A DNA stretch of 9,141 nt from Gammaproteobacteria bacterium (GTDB lineage Bacteria > Pseudomonadota > Gammaproteobacteria > Steroidobacterales > JACDCP01), in NCBI GenBank assembly GCA_013817465.1, contig JACDCP010000084.1:1-9141 (forward strand). Direction: 5' to 3'. Of the stretch, positions 1 to 6,899 are shown piece after piece. The translations under genes and the position numbers were made by a program. The notes under the pieces are model-generated. The model was not told the origin of the DNA, searched no databases, and saw only the letters and a list, made by a program, of their open reading frames with translations. Numbering within the stretch: position 1 is the first letter of the stretch; each line of letters starts with the position of its first letter.

Positions 1-1
1 G

Positions 2-649
2 TACAGCACCCCCTATGACGCGAAGCTGGATCCTGACGCATTTTTCACTTTTGGTGAGTACTGGAACTTGGCGGAGTGGGGGCTGCCGGCAGAGGTGGTC
101 GAGCCGGTTGGCTTCAAGTACATACTGGACAGACGGGCACGCTTCCCGGGCGGCGCAGCCCGCCGGGGCTCGAAAGTGATGCTCGTGTCCCAGCCGCACA
201 TTTCGCGAGCTTTGGGAGCGGTATTCGGCACCGTGGTCAAGCACCGCCCGGACGTTCAGTTTATCCTGAAGCTGCATCCGCAGGACGTCGACCGCTGGTG
301 GGAACGGTACCCGTGTGGACGGGAGATGAATGTCCAAGTCCCTGTAGAGCCGTCATCCGATCTTTATGCTCTTTTCGCCGAATGCAGATGCGTGATCGGA
401 TACGACTCCACTGTCCTCTTCGAGGCATCTTTTTTTGGCCTGGCTGTCGGCATATTGAATCTGGATGGCAGGAATCGCTGCTCGGCGCTCGAGTTCGATG
501 GGCGCTATAATTTCCACGAAATCCGCGATCCCGGGCAGATCGATGACTTGTTGGGCGCAGAGCAAAGTTCGTGTGAATATGACGCCAACCCATTCTTTGC
601 CGCATTCGACAAAGCCCGCTTCCAGCGCCTCATGGGGATCGTGGCGTAG
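2..649 (+). CDS. putative GT-B-type transferase of a surface-polysaccharide cluster (5' truncated by the window)
   Basis: The frame is open from the first bases of the window, so this is the last 215 residues of a longer protein; the TTG at 68 is an internal codon and not the start. Visible motifs are FFTFGEYW (residues 14-21 of the visible part), a KLHPQD segment (90-95) and a GYDSTVLFEA segment (133-142) followed by a small hydrophobic stretch. A Lys-x-His-Pro followed by an Asp-Ser-Thr/Ser segment is the usual C-terminal signature of GT-B-like capsule and teichoic-type transferases (CDP-glycerol glycerophosphotransferase, polysialyltransferase and UDP-GlcNAc 2-epimerase-like folds). I infer that it transfers a sugar or polyol phosphate during surface glycan synthesis. 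Donor and acceptor cannot be read from the sequence. It ends 24 bases before the sugar-phosphate transferase gene, which fits co-transcription. Confidence 0.7.
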   Translation, partial: YSTPYDAKLDPDAFFTFGEYWNLAEWGLPAEVVEPVGFKYILDRRARFPGGAARRGSKVMLVSQPHISRALGAVFGTVVKHRPDVQFILKLHPQDVDRWWERYPCGREMNVQVPVEPSSDLYALFAECRCVIGYDSTVLFEASFFGLAVGILNLDGRNRCSALEFDGRYNFHEIRDPGQIDDLLGAEQSSCEYDANPFFAAFDKARFQRLMGIVA

Positions 650-673
650 GCTGCGCATGTCAAAAGCGGGTCT

Positions 674-1276
674 GTGACTGATGCTGTAAAACGTGGCATG
701 GATGTCGTGCTGTCCGCGACGATGCTGGTCATCCTGTCGCCACTTCTGCTCACGATAGCAGCCATCGTGCTCGTGGATCTGGGTCTACCGGTTTTCTTCC
801 GGCATACCCGGCCGGGCTTGCGTGGCGTGCCCTTCTCGCTGATCAAGTTCAGGACGATGCGGGAACTCAGGGACATCGATGGACGGCTGCTCGCGAATGA
901 GGTGCGCTTGACCAGGATCGGAAGGTTTCTGCGCTCGACGAGCCTCGATGAATTGCCGGAGCTATGGAATGTGCTCAAGGGTGATATGAGCCTGGTCGGC
1001 CCCAGACCGCTGCTCATCGAGTATTTGCCCATGTATACGGCAACCCAGTCGCGGCGACACGAAGTACGTCCGGGAATCACGGGTTGGGCGCAGGTGAACG
1101 GGCGCAACACCGTGTCCTGGGAGGAGCGATTCCAGATGGATGTTTGGTATGTGGACAATCGAACCTTGTGGCTGGATCTCCGGATACTTGCGTTGACGAT
1201 AGGAAAAGTGTTGTCCCGCGAAGGCATATCGGTGCCTGGCAAGGCGACCATCGACCGTTTCAAAGCCTCCAAGTAG
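674..1276 (+). CDS. PglC-type monotopic phosphoglycosyl transferase (bacterial sugar transferase family)
   Basis: A 200-residue protein, the usual size of the minimal PglC-like class that lacks the extra N-terminal membrane region of WcaJ/WbaP. The family moves a sugar-1-phosphate from a UDP-sugar onto undecaprenyl phosphate at the inner membrane, the first step of repeat-unit assembly. Residues 10-40 form a hydrophobic helix broken by Ser22-Pro23, the Ser-Pro kink typical of the re-entrant helix. KFRTM lies at 58-62, the catalytic Asp92-Glu93 dyad sits in LDELPELWN, SLVGPRP is at 106-112, and RPGITGWAQVNGRN is at 132-145. The start is GTG at 674. No in-frame ATG lies between the upstream stop and this codon, and an AGCGGG-like weak ribosome site precedes it. 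The sugar is unknown; the nearby 4,6-dehydratase and aminotransferase genes suggest a 6-deoxy-HexNAc or a diamino sugar. Family assignment is secure. Confidence 0.95.
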   Translation: MTDAVKRGMDVVLSATMLVILSPLLLTIAAIVLVDLGLPVFFRHTRPGLRGVPFSLIKFRTMRELRDIDGRLLANEVRLTRIGRFLRSTSLDELPELWNVLKGDMSLVGPRPLLIEYLPMYTATQSRRHEVRPGITGWAQVNGRNTVSWEERFQMDVWYVDNRTLWLDLRILALTIGKVLSREGISVPGKATIDRFKASK

Positions 1277-1337
1277 CACACCATGGCCATCCTGCCTCGT
1301 CAGTCCGCGGCGCTCCCGCACGCGTAGATCGACCTTC

Positions 1338-3317
1338 GTGAAAAAAGTACTTGTGACATGCGTGGGCAGCGGCGTCGGACAGTCGGTCGTCGACTCGTTG
1401 AGGCATCTCAAGAACGCCTACTACTTGGTCGGCAGCGATCAGAATCGCTTCTGTTATCCGGTTGCGGATTGTGATGATTTCGTGGCGCTGCCGCGCATTG
1501 ATCATCCGGATTACCTCGAAGCCCTGCTGCAGGCGTGTGTCGACCGTGGCATCGATGCGATGATTCCCGGTCACGATCTGGAGCTTGAGCCGCTGGCGCG
1601 CGAGAGGAAGCGATTCGATGCCGCGGGCGTGAAAGTCATCGTGGGCGACGCGCGCCTGGTGAGCCTGTTGCGCGACAAACTGGCCTGGTCGCGCGAATTG
1701 CGGAAGCGGACTCGATGCGTCGTCGATTCCTGCTCGGTTGCCGAGTACCGCCGCGACGGGGGGCATCACGACATTTGGTTCCCGGCGATCGCGAAGCCGA
1801 GCGGCGGCTCGGCGTCCGCCGGCCTGAAAATCCTGCACGCGCCCGAGGATCTGACCGGCCTGCCTGAGGAGTTCGTGATTCAGCCGTTCCTGTTTCCGGT
1901 TGCAGACGATCCGGAGGTCCAATCGATCAGGGGCGCCGTCGCCGCGGGGCAAGTGATCCAGCTCTCCGAAATATCCGTGCAACTCGTCTATGCCGCGGAC
2001 GGCGAGCTGCTCGCACGGTTTGCCTCCCGAAATCGACTGAAGGCAGGCGTGCCGGTCGAAATACAACCGCTCGATACGCCTGCCGTGTGGACAGCCGTGG
2101 ACGAAGTCGTGTCCGCGTTGTCCGATTACGAGCCGCGCGGCCCGGTCAATCTCCAGGGCCGAATCACGGAACAGGGCTTGGTATTCTTCGAGATGAACCC
2201 GCGCTTTACGGGCATCACCGGCAATCGGGCGCAGTTCGGCTTCAACGAAGTGTCTCTGCTGATCGACAACTTCGTTTCGGGAGAGAAGCGCGCGCTATAC
2301 GTGAATCATGCCAAGATCGGCACGAGGCAGGTCGCATGCCGCACCTGGCCCAGGCATCGGTATGACTTCGGGCGGGTGCCCGGGTCCATCCGGCGTCGCC
2401 AGTCGGTGCTGGTTCTGGGCGGTACGAGCTGGCTGGCGCGCCAATTCGTGACGGCGCGGGCGGCGGCCGGCGACGACGTCATCGCAGTCTGCCGCGAGCG
2501 GTCCGTTTCCGATGCGAACCGCGCGTTCGCCGGGTCGATCGGCATTCGCGTCTTCAGCGAGCGCTCGTCAGCGCTCAAGGATGCGTTCGGTTGGGCGGAC
2601 ACGCTGGTGAATTTCGTCTCCGGCCGGCCGCCGCATGGGGCCCGCGCGATCGCCGAAGCGCATGCGTACCAGATGCAAAATCTGGATATGGCCGAAGCCT
2701 GTGAAGTCCCTAACATCGTCAATATTTCCTCGCAGTCAGTTTACGCCGCCTATGGTGTGGGAACGAAATCCGAGGATGCGACAATCGATGCTGCTGATTC
2801 ATACGCATTTTCGAAATATGCAATCGAGGAAAGCATCATTTCCCTGACGCGGCGGCGTCCCTCTGTCTCAGCAGTCTCTTTGCGGCTGGCGCGCCTGTTC
2901 GGTGCCGCAGAAGGATTGCGGGCGCACGAATTCCCGCACCGAGTGATCCTCAACGCGGTCGAGGATCAGAAAATCGAGCTTTTCGGCGCGGATGACACGC
3001 TCGATCTGCTGGATATCCGGGACGCCGTGCAAGCGGTGAGTTTTTTCGTCGACGGCATGCAGGCGAGCTGGCGAGGAGAAGTTTTCAACGTCGGTTCGGG
3101 CCGCCACGTAAGCGTGGGAGCGTATGTGGAACTCGCTGACCGACAGTGCAGGGAACGGTTCGGCCGTCCGCTGCAGGTCGTGACGCACGCGCAGGGCGCC
3201 GGCATGCGTTCCGGGCTGGACTGCAGCAAGCTCATGCACGCGGGTTGGTCGCCGGTTATCTCCCTGGAGCGGTCGGTCGAGGATCTGTTCGAGTACTTCG
3301 TCCATGCCCGCCCATAG
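1338..3317 (+). CDS. fusion protein: ATP-grasp ligase domain plus extended SDR (NAD-dependent epimerase/reductase) domain
   Basis: One uninterrupted 659-residue frame with two enzyme halves. Residues 1-110 look like a pre-ATP-grasp Rossmann-type domain (KKVLVTCVGSGVGQS at 2-16). Residues about 110-330 are an ATP-grasp domain, with Lys114, Lys153 in AKPSGGSASAG, and FFEMNPRFTG at 283-292, where Glu285 and Asn287 are expected Mg-ATP ligands. After a basic linker near 337-355, residues 356-659 form an extended SDR: VLVLGGTSWLA at 357-367, ISSQSVY at 463-469, the YxxxK pair Tyr489/Lys493, a LLDIRDAV segment near 557-564, and VFNVGSG at 582-588. ATP-grasp enzymes join a carboxylate to an amine or thiol through an acyl phosphate; SDRs of this type epimerise or reduce nucleotide sugars. 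Joint action on one sugar is inference. The dinucleotide motif GGTSWLA is atypical for GxxGxxG. The start is GTG at 1338 with a weak ribosome site, 61 bases after the previous gene. The stop overlaps the next gene. Confidence 0.88.
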   Translation: MKKVLVTCVGSGVGQSVVDSLRHLKNAYYLVGSDQNRFCYPVADCDDFVALPRIDHPDYLEALLQACVDRGIDAMIPGHDLELEPLARERKRFDAAGVKVIVGDARLVSLLRDKLAWSRELRKRTRCVVDSCSVAEYRRDGGHHDIWFPAIAKPSGGSASAGLKILHAPEDLTGLPEEFVIQPFLFPVADDPEVQSIRGAVAAGQVIQLSEISVQLVYAADGELLARFASRNRLKAGVPVEIQPLDTPAVWTAVDEVVSALSDYEPRGPVNLQGRITEQGLVFFEMNPRFTGITGNRAQFGFNEVSLLIDNFVSGEKRALYVNHAKIGTRQVACRTWPRHRYDFGRVPGSIRRRQSVLVLGGTSWLARQFVTARAAAGDDVIAVCRERSVSDANRAFAGSIGIRVFSERSSALKDAFGWADTLVNFVSGRPPHGARAIAEAHAYQMQNLDMAEACEVPNIVNISSQSVYAAYGVGTKSEDATIDAADSYAFSKYAIEESIISLTRRRPSVSAVSLRLARLFGAAEGLRAHEFPHRVILNAVEDQKIELFGADDTLDLLDIRDAVQAVSFFVDGMQASWRGEVFNVGSGRHVSVGAYVELADRQCRERFGRPLQVVTHAQGAGMRSGLDCSKLMHAGWSPVISLERSVEDLFEYFVHARP

Positions 3318-4479
3318 CGACTGGGCATGGCCGCGGTTTACCGAGGAGGAGGCCGAAGCAGTCCGGCGGGTCATCCTGTCGAACCGGGTCAACTACTGGA
3401 CTGGAGACGAATGCCGCCAGTTCGAGCGAGAGTTTGCCGCGTGGGCCGGCACGAGGCATGCCGTTGCGCTGATGAATGGAACTGTCGCGCTGGAAGGAGC
3501 ATTGCGGGCGCTGGGAATCGGCCGGGGTGCCGAAGTCATCGTCACGCCCCGCAGCTTCATCGCATCTGCTTCCTGCATCGTCGCCGCCGGTGCGATACCT
3601 GTTTTCGCCGACGTGGACCGGGACAGCCAGAATGTCACAGCAAAGACGATAGAGGTTGCGCTGACATCGAGAACCAGCGCGATTATCTGCGTCCACCTTG
3701 CCGGTTGGCCATGCGACATGCCGTCAATCCTCGCGCTTGCCAGCCAGCGTGAGCTGCCGGTGATCGAGGACTGTGCCCAGGCGCACGGCGCGCGCATCGA
3801 TGGCCGCGCCGTCGGGTCGTTCGGCCAGATTGGCGCATGGTCGTTCTGCCAGGATAAGATCATGACGACGGGCGGTGAGGGCGGCATGGTGACCACCGAC
3901 GATCCGGAGCTGTGGGCGCGACTCTGGGCTTACAAGGATCACGGCAAGTCCTGGGAAGCCGTCTACGAACGCCAACATCCGCCGGGGTTCCGCTGGCTGC
4001 ATGACACCTTCGGCACGAACTGGCGAATGATGGAGGCACAGGCTGCAATCGGCCGCATCCAGCTGCGGCGCATGAACGAGTGGCACGTTCGGAGGTTGAA
4101 AAACGCGCAGGCGATCTGGAATTCTGCCCGCGGCCTGCCCGGACTGCGGGTGCCGGAGATTCCGCCGACAATCGAGCATGCGGCTTACAAGTGCTATCTG
4201 TTCCTGGAACCCGAAAAGCTGCGACCGGATTGGAATCGGGACCGAGTGATGGCAGAGATCAACGCGCTCGGCGTCCCTTGTTTTTCGGGATCATGCTCTG
4301 AGATGTACCTTGAAAAGGCTTTCGACGGCACGGGTTGGCGGCCGGCTGAAGCGCTTCCCGTCGCCCGTGAGCTGGGCCGGACCAGCTTCATGTTCCTGGT
4401 TCATCCGACGCTGACTGACGTGGCGATCCGACGTACCTGCGAGGCGCTCGAGACGGTGATGGCGCAGGCCTTGCCATGA
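3304..4479 (+). CDS. DegT/DnrJ/EryC1/StrS family PLP-dependent sugar aminotransferase
   Basis: A 391-residue protein of normal family length. These enzymes transfer an amino group, usually from glutamate, to a keto group of a nucleotide sugar using pyridoxal phosphate. Visible marks are the NGTVALEGAL segment (58-67), which belongs to the phosphate-binding region, VIEDCAQAHGA (153-163) with Asp156 expected to contact the PLP ring nitrogen, SFCQDKIMTTGGEGGM (180-195) with Lys185 as the Schiff-base lysine, and GTNWRM (237-242). The second residue after the Phe of the SFxxxK loop is Gln where many relatives carry His or Asn. ATG at 3304 lies inside the end of the fusion gene (14-base overlap), which points to translational coupling. 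The keto-sugar substrate could be the product of the 4,6-dehydratase at 6900-8882, making this a PglE/PseC-like step, but regiospecificity (C3 or C4) cannot be read. The last 92 bases overlap the opposite-strand membrane protein gene. Confidence 0.94.
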   Translation: MPAHSDWAWPRFTEEEAEAVRRVILSNRVNYWTGDECRQFEREFAAWAGTRHAVALMNGTVALEGALRALGIGRGAEVIVTPRSFIASASCIVAAGAIPVFADVDRDSQNVTAKTIEVALTSRTSAIICVHLAGWPCDMPSILALASQRELPVIEDCAQAHGARIDGRAVGSFGQIGAWSFCQDKIMTTGGEGGMVTTDDPELWARLWAYKDHGKSWEAVYERQHPPGFRWLHDTFGTNWRMMEAQAAIGRIQLRRMNEWHVRRLKNAQAIWNSARGLPGLRVPEIPPTIEHAAYKCYLFLEPEKLRPDWNRDRVMAEINALGVPCFSGSCSEMYLEKAFDGTGWRPAEALPVARELGRTSFMFLVHPTLTDVAIRRTCEALETVMAQALP

Positions 4480-5566
4480 CTGGTTCCCTGCCCGGCTCGC
4501 GCAAGAGCACGAAAAGCGTGGCGAAAATGACATAGTCGTACTGCCCGCTGAACATCTGCGAATCAGTCACCGCCCGCGCGGCAAAGGCAAGCACTGCGAT
4601 GACGATGACCGGATGACGGCGCAAACGGCGGGCCGTGATGACAAGCACTGCCACTATGAACATCAGATAATAAAGGGTCAGATGCGCCCAGGCGTCGAGA
4701 TAAGAGTTATGCAGATTGAAATTCCAACGTGCCATGAAGCTGTCATCATAATAATTCTTGCCGAGCAGTAATTCCGAAATCTCGATGCCGTCGAAGTAGG
4801 AAATGATGATTGAAAGGCGCGATGCGTCGTGCAGGCCGCGACCTTCGAACTTGTACAGGTATCCTTGACTCTCGAGGATTCCCCCGGCAAAAAACAATGC
4901 GACAGAAGCAGCAAGGATCATGAATGCGGCGATCGTCCCGTGGATGATGCCCGGACGACCTTGCGATATGAAGCGGACGAACAGGCCGCCGACAAGCAGC
5001 AGGGATGCGAGAATGCCGCCGCGACCCGCTGCCCAGACCGAAAGGATCAGCACGAACCCCGCGATGAGGACGTGCATGATCCGCACGGCCGATGGTCGCG
5101 TCATGATGATCGCGGAGACATACAGCGCCAGCAGTATCACGGACACGTAGTTTTGCGAGTTGCGTGAAAATGCATCACCGGGTTCGCGGCCGAGCACGAG
5201 CAGAATGGTGAAGTAAAGCGCGAACAGGCCGAACGGAGCCCAGGCCACCCAGGGCGGCGCCCGTGTTAGGCTCATGAAATAGCCGAACAGCAGGCCGGCG
5301 AGCATCAAAGCCACCTGCTTGACATTGAAGAGCTCCTCGGTGAATCCATAGGCGAGCGCGAGCAGAGCGGTCGTGCCGATCCAGATCAGTGCAAGGAAGA
5401 AGCCCGGTGGCTCGGCCGGCTTTTCCGCCAATATTACCGGCGTGACCAGAAGCAGGGCAAAGCCGAGAAACATGCCGACCGGTGCCCACATCGCCGGGTG
5501 GAAGAACGTCAGGGAGAGGCTGGTGATCCCCCCGATGCAGACGAGCGTGTGGAACAGCCGAGTCAT
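4388..5566 (-). CDS. multi-pass membrane protein, O-antigen polymerase/ligase-like (Wzy or WaaL type)
   Basis: From the ATG at 5566-5564 the protein has 392 residues and about ten hydrophobic segments, the size and layout of the Wzy/WaaL group. These integral membrane proteins link lipid-carried glycan units into a chain or join the chain to its acceptor on the periplasmic face. Family-like marks are WAAGRGGILAS (178-188), the Arg-Gly-containing element usual in Wzy_C proteins, and LHNSYLDAW (285-293) in a late loop. A TTG at 5608 would add 14 residues, but the ATG is preferred because AAGAAG sits just before it and its N-terminus goes straight into the first membrane helix. The start lies 58 bases after the dioxygenase stop, so the two probably share a transcript. 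The last 29 residues, rich in Ala, Pro, Arg and Ser, are encoded antisense to the aminotransferase 3' end. Polymerase versus ligase cannot be settled here. Confidence 0.8.
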   Translation of the reverse strand: MTRLFHTLVCIGGITSLSLTFFHPAMWAPVGMFLGFALLLVTPVILAEKPAEPPGFFLALIWIGTTALLALAYGFTEELFNVKQVALMLAGLLFGYFMSLTRAPPWVAWAPFGLFALYFTILLVLGREPGDAFSRNSQNYVSVILLALYVSAIIMTRPSAVRIMHVLIAGFVLILSVWAAGRGGILASLLLVGGLFVRFISQGRPGIIHGTIAAFMILAASVALFFAGGILESQGYLYKFEGRGLHDASRLSIIISYFDGIEISELLLGKNYYDDSFMARWNFNLHNSYLDAWAHLTLYYLMFIVAVLVITARRLRRHPVIVIAVLAFAARAVTDSQMFSGQYDYVIFATLFVLLREPGREPVMARPAPSPSRAPRRYVGSPRQSASDEPGT

Positions 5567-5624
5567 CGCTTCTTGGTTCTGCCTTATTCTCCGTAAACCG
5601 GCGGGCAAGATTCTTGCGCTGGAA

Positions 5625-6533
5625 CTATCCGATCGGGGGTGGTGAGTACCTCAGCTCGTCCACTGTGACAGCAGACGGTATGAATTCCCTGACCGACATA
5701 AAGGGCCGATTCACGAAATAGTCTCGGCTGATAAGGTATTCGCGATACCGCGCATAATGCGAGCCGGGCCGCGCGAACGTAGCAAAAATGGCTACCCGGG
5801 TACCGTCGACAGGTACCTGAAGGAATTTCGGTATTACCTGCTGCACGCGCGGATCCAGCAGCAGGTTCGGGACCCGCTTTATTCGTACAGCATGCCCGGC
5901 GTGTGTCGTTCTCAAGGTCCAGACAACGATGTCGCTTTTCCTGCTGGCCACAAACCGCGCTTTACCGTAAAACCGCGATCGGAACGCATTCGCGCGGCGA
6001 GCGACGGTCGTTAATCGCCCTTGGCCATCCCGCGCCCAGCCGGGCAGATGTGGCGCATCGTTGTGTGACCCTGCCCGGACCAGCAGGCCGCCACTGTGCT
6101 TGGCGCAGTCCTGCAAATAGATACCCACGCGAATGAGGTCGTAGTCGCCCTCCCAATCGGGTGTTCCACCGTCATGACGGTCCGAAACGCGATTGTCCTT
6201 GTGCCAGCCGGTATATCCGGCTCCGTAGTTGACGCTGCTATCACCAAAATAAATCGGTTGATGGTCGAGTAGCTGCGTAACGATCGCAATGACAGAGTCG
6301 GAGAACATCAACTCACGTGCAGCAGGGTAGGCGGCAGCCTGTTTGGGAAGCCCATGGCTACCGAGGCGCCGGCGGGCACCATCCGGCCCAATTCCGGAAT
6401 CTACATCGCGCAAGAGTGCAGCTTTTACCTCGTCGATCTTCGAAGGAGAAAAAACAGACGGTATGACAACGTAGCCATCCCGCCTGAATCGGGCCGCAGC
6501 GCCATTGGGAAGTGGAAATCCAGGATGATCCAC
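5625..6533 (-). CDS. phytanoyl-CoA dioxygenase (PhyH) family Fe(II)/2-oxoglutarate-dependent oxygenase
   Basis: Starting at GTG 6533-6531 this is 302 residues, typical for PhyH proteins. A longer reading to GTG 6776 adds 81 residues that look like translated intergenic DNA. The chosen GTG has a GAGAGAG Shine-Dalgarno 7 bases upstream, and the conserved fold begins soon after it (RFRRDGYVVIPSVFS at about 16-29). The 2-His-1-Asp iron site is visible: His111 and Asp113 in GWHKDN, and a distal His211 in RTTHAGHAVR, with Arg217 well placed to hold 2-oxoglutarate. GGLLVRAGSH (148-157) is the usual loop after the metal strand. Members hydroxylate small molecules, lipids or sugars. The substrate here is unknown. 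Its place just upstream of a Wzy/WaaL-like gene suggests a tailoring step on a glycan precursor, which is inference. Short-chain lipid or osmolyte hydroxylation cannot be excluded. Confidence 0.88.
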   Translation of the reverse strand: MDHPGFPLPNGAAARFRRDGYVVIPSVFSPSKIDEVKAALLRDVDSGIGPDGARRRLGSHGLPKQAAAYPAARELMFSDSVIAIVTQLLDHQPIYFGDSSVNYGAGYTGWHKDNRVSDRHDGGTPDWEGDYDLIRVGIYLQDCAKHSGGLLVRAGSHNDAPHLPGWARDGQGRLTTVARRANAFRSRFYGKARFVASRKSDIVVWTLRTTHAGHAVRIKRVPNLLLDPRVQQVIPKFLQVPVDGTRVAIFATFARPGSHYARYREYLISRDYFVNRPFMSVREFIPSAVTVDELRYSPPPIG

Positions 6534-6540
6534 CGTAATG

Positions 6541-6547
6541 CTCTCTC
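6541..6547 (-). promoter_or_regulatory. Shine-Dalgarno deciding the dioxygenase start
   Basis: On the minus strand GAGAGAG occupies 6547-6541 and stands 7 bases before the GTG at 6533-6531. This supports the 302-residue reading of the PhyH gene over the longer one that begins at 6776. Confidence 0.5.
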
Positions 6548-6780
6548 TGTTCCAGGTTATTGGCGAGTTTCCATTGCGGTAGCGCCAACTGTCAATGCGG
6601 CGGATTATCGGGTGAATGCCGCGCTCCGCCCGGAGGAGTACAATGACGAGCCTTGGCCGCGATGCCGCCACCCCGGCGGCGGCGCAAACGCAAGTGCGAT
6701 CGGCGAACGAGACCGTAATCAAACGGGGGAGGAATGCCGCCGGAACATATGCTTGACTGAGACTCCGCAATGTCACGCGC

Positions 6781-6809
6781 TTGACGGGCCATCCGGGCGA
6801 ATCTAGAAC
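6781..6809 (+). promoter_or_regulatory. candidate sigma-70-type promoter for the 4,6-dehydratase gene
   Basis: TTGACG at 6781-6786 matches five of six -35 positions. After a 17-base spacer, TAGAAC at 6804-6809 matches four of six -10 positions. The site lies at the edge of the only A+T-rich pocket in the region and about 90 bases before the coding start. It was read by eye without scoring, and the organism's sigma preference is unknown. Confidence 0.35.
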
Positions 6810-6885
6810 TCGTCGTTAAAAACAGCTAACATCTCATTGAAATTTAAGCAAACTTCAATCCCAGAGAGCGAGCAATGGAGGGAAC

Positions 6886-6891
6886 AGGAGG
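6886..6891 (+). promoter_or_regulatory. strong Shine-Dalgarno AGGAGG for the TTG start of the dehydratase gene
   Basis: A full AGGAGG at 6886-6891 stands 8 bases before TTG 6900-6902. It fixes a TTG as the start, since the first in-frame ATG is at codon 28, inside the first membrane helix. The strong site probably offsets the weak start codon. Confidence 0.75.
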
Positions 6892-6899
6892 CGTGAGCC

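Larger units (their letters stand above)
6534..6899. other. divergent intergenic region between dioxygenase and dehydratase genes
   Basis: This 366-base stretch separates the two divergent genes. A GTG-initiated in-frame extension of the dioxygenase covers 6534-6776 but shows no PhyH-like residues and has no good ribosome site. The region has an A+T-richer pocket at about 6800-6860 that stands out from the GC-rich surroundings. It carries a plausible promoter and a strong ribosome site for the plus-strand gene, and a 9-base match to the core of the ops element. A 12-codon mini-ORF at 6875-6910 overlaps the dehydratase start. I see no tRNA, insertion sequence end or rho-independent terminator here. 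Confidence 0.6.

Noticed and set aside
1283..1327. 14-codon ORF between the sugar transferase and the fusion gene
   Set aside because: It is very short, has no ribosome site and does not overlap the next start, so it is likely chance.
5567..5608. TTG start at 5608 for the O-antigen polymerase/ligase-like gene
   Set aside because: It adds only a basic 14-residue stub with no clear ribosome site. The ATG at 5566 follows AAGAAG and leads directly into the first hydrophobic segment.
6567..6595. Perfect -35 TTGACA on the minus strand (6595-6590) before the dioxygenase gene
   Set aside because: No spacing of 16-18 bases gives a -10 better than three of six matches, so a promoter call is not supported, although the position is sensible.
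6534..6776. N-terminal extension of the dioxygenase from GTG 6776
   Set aside because: The 81 residues show no PhyH-like features and no Shine-Dalgarno precedes the GTG, while GTG 6533 has GAGAGAG seven bases upstream and gives a normal family length.
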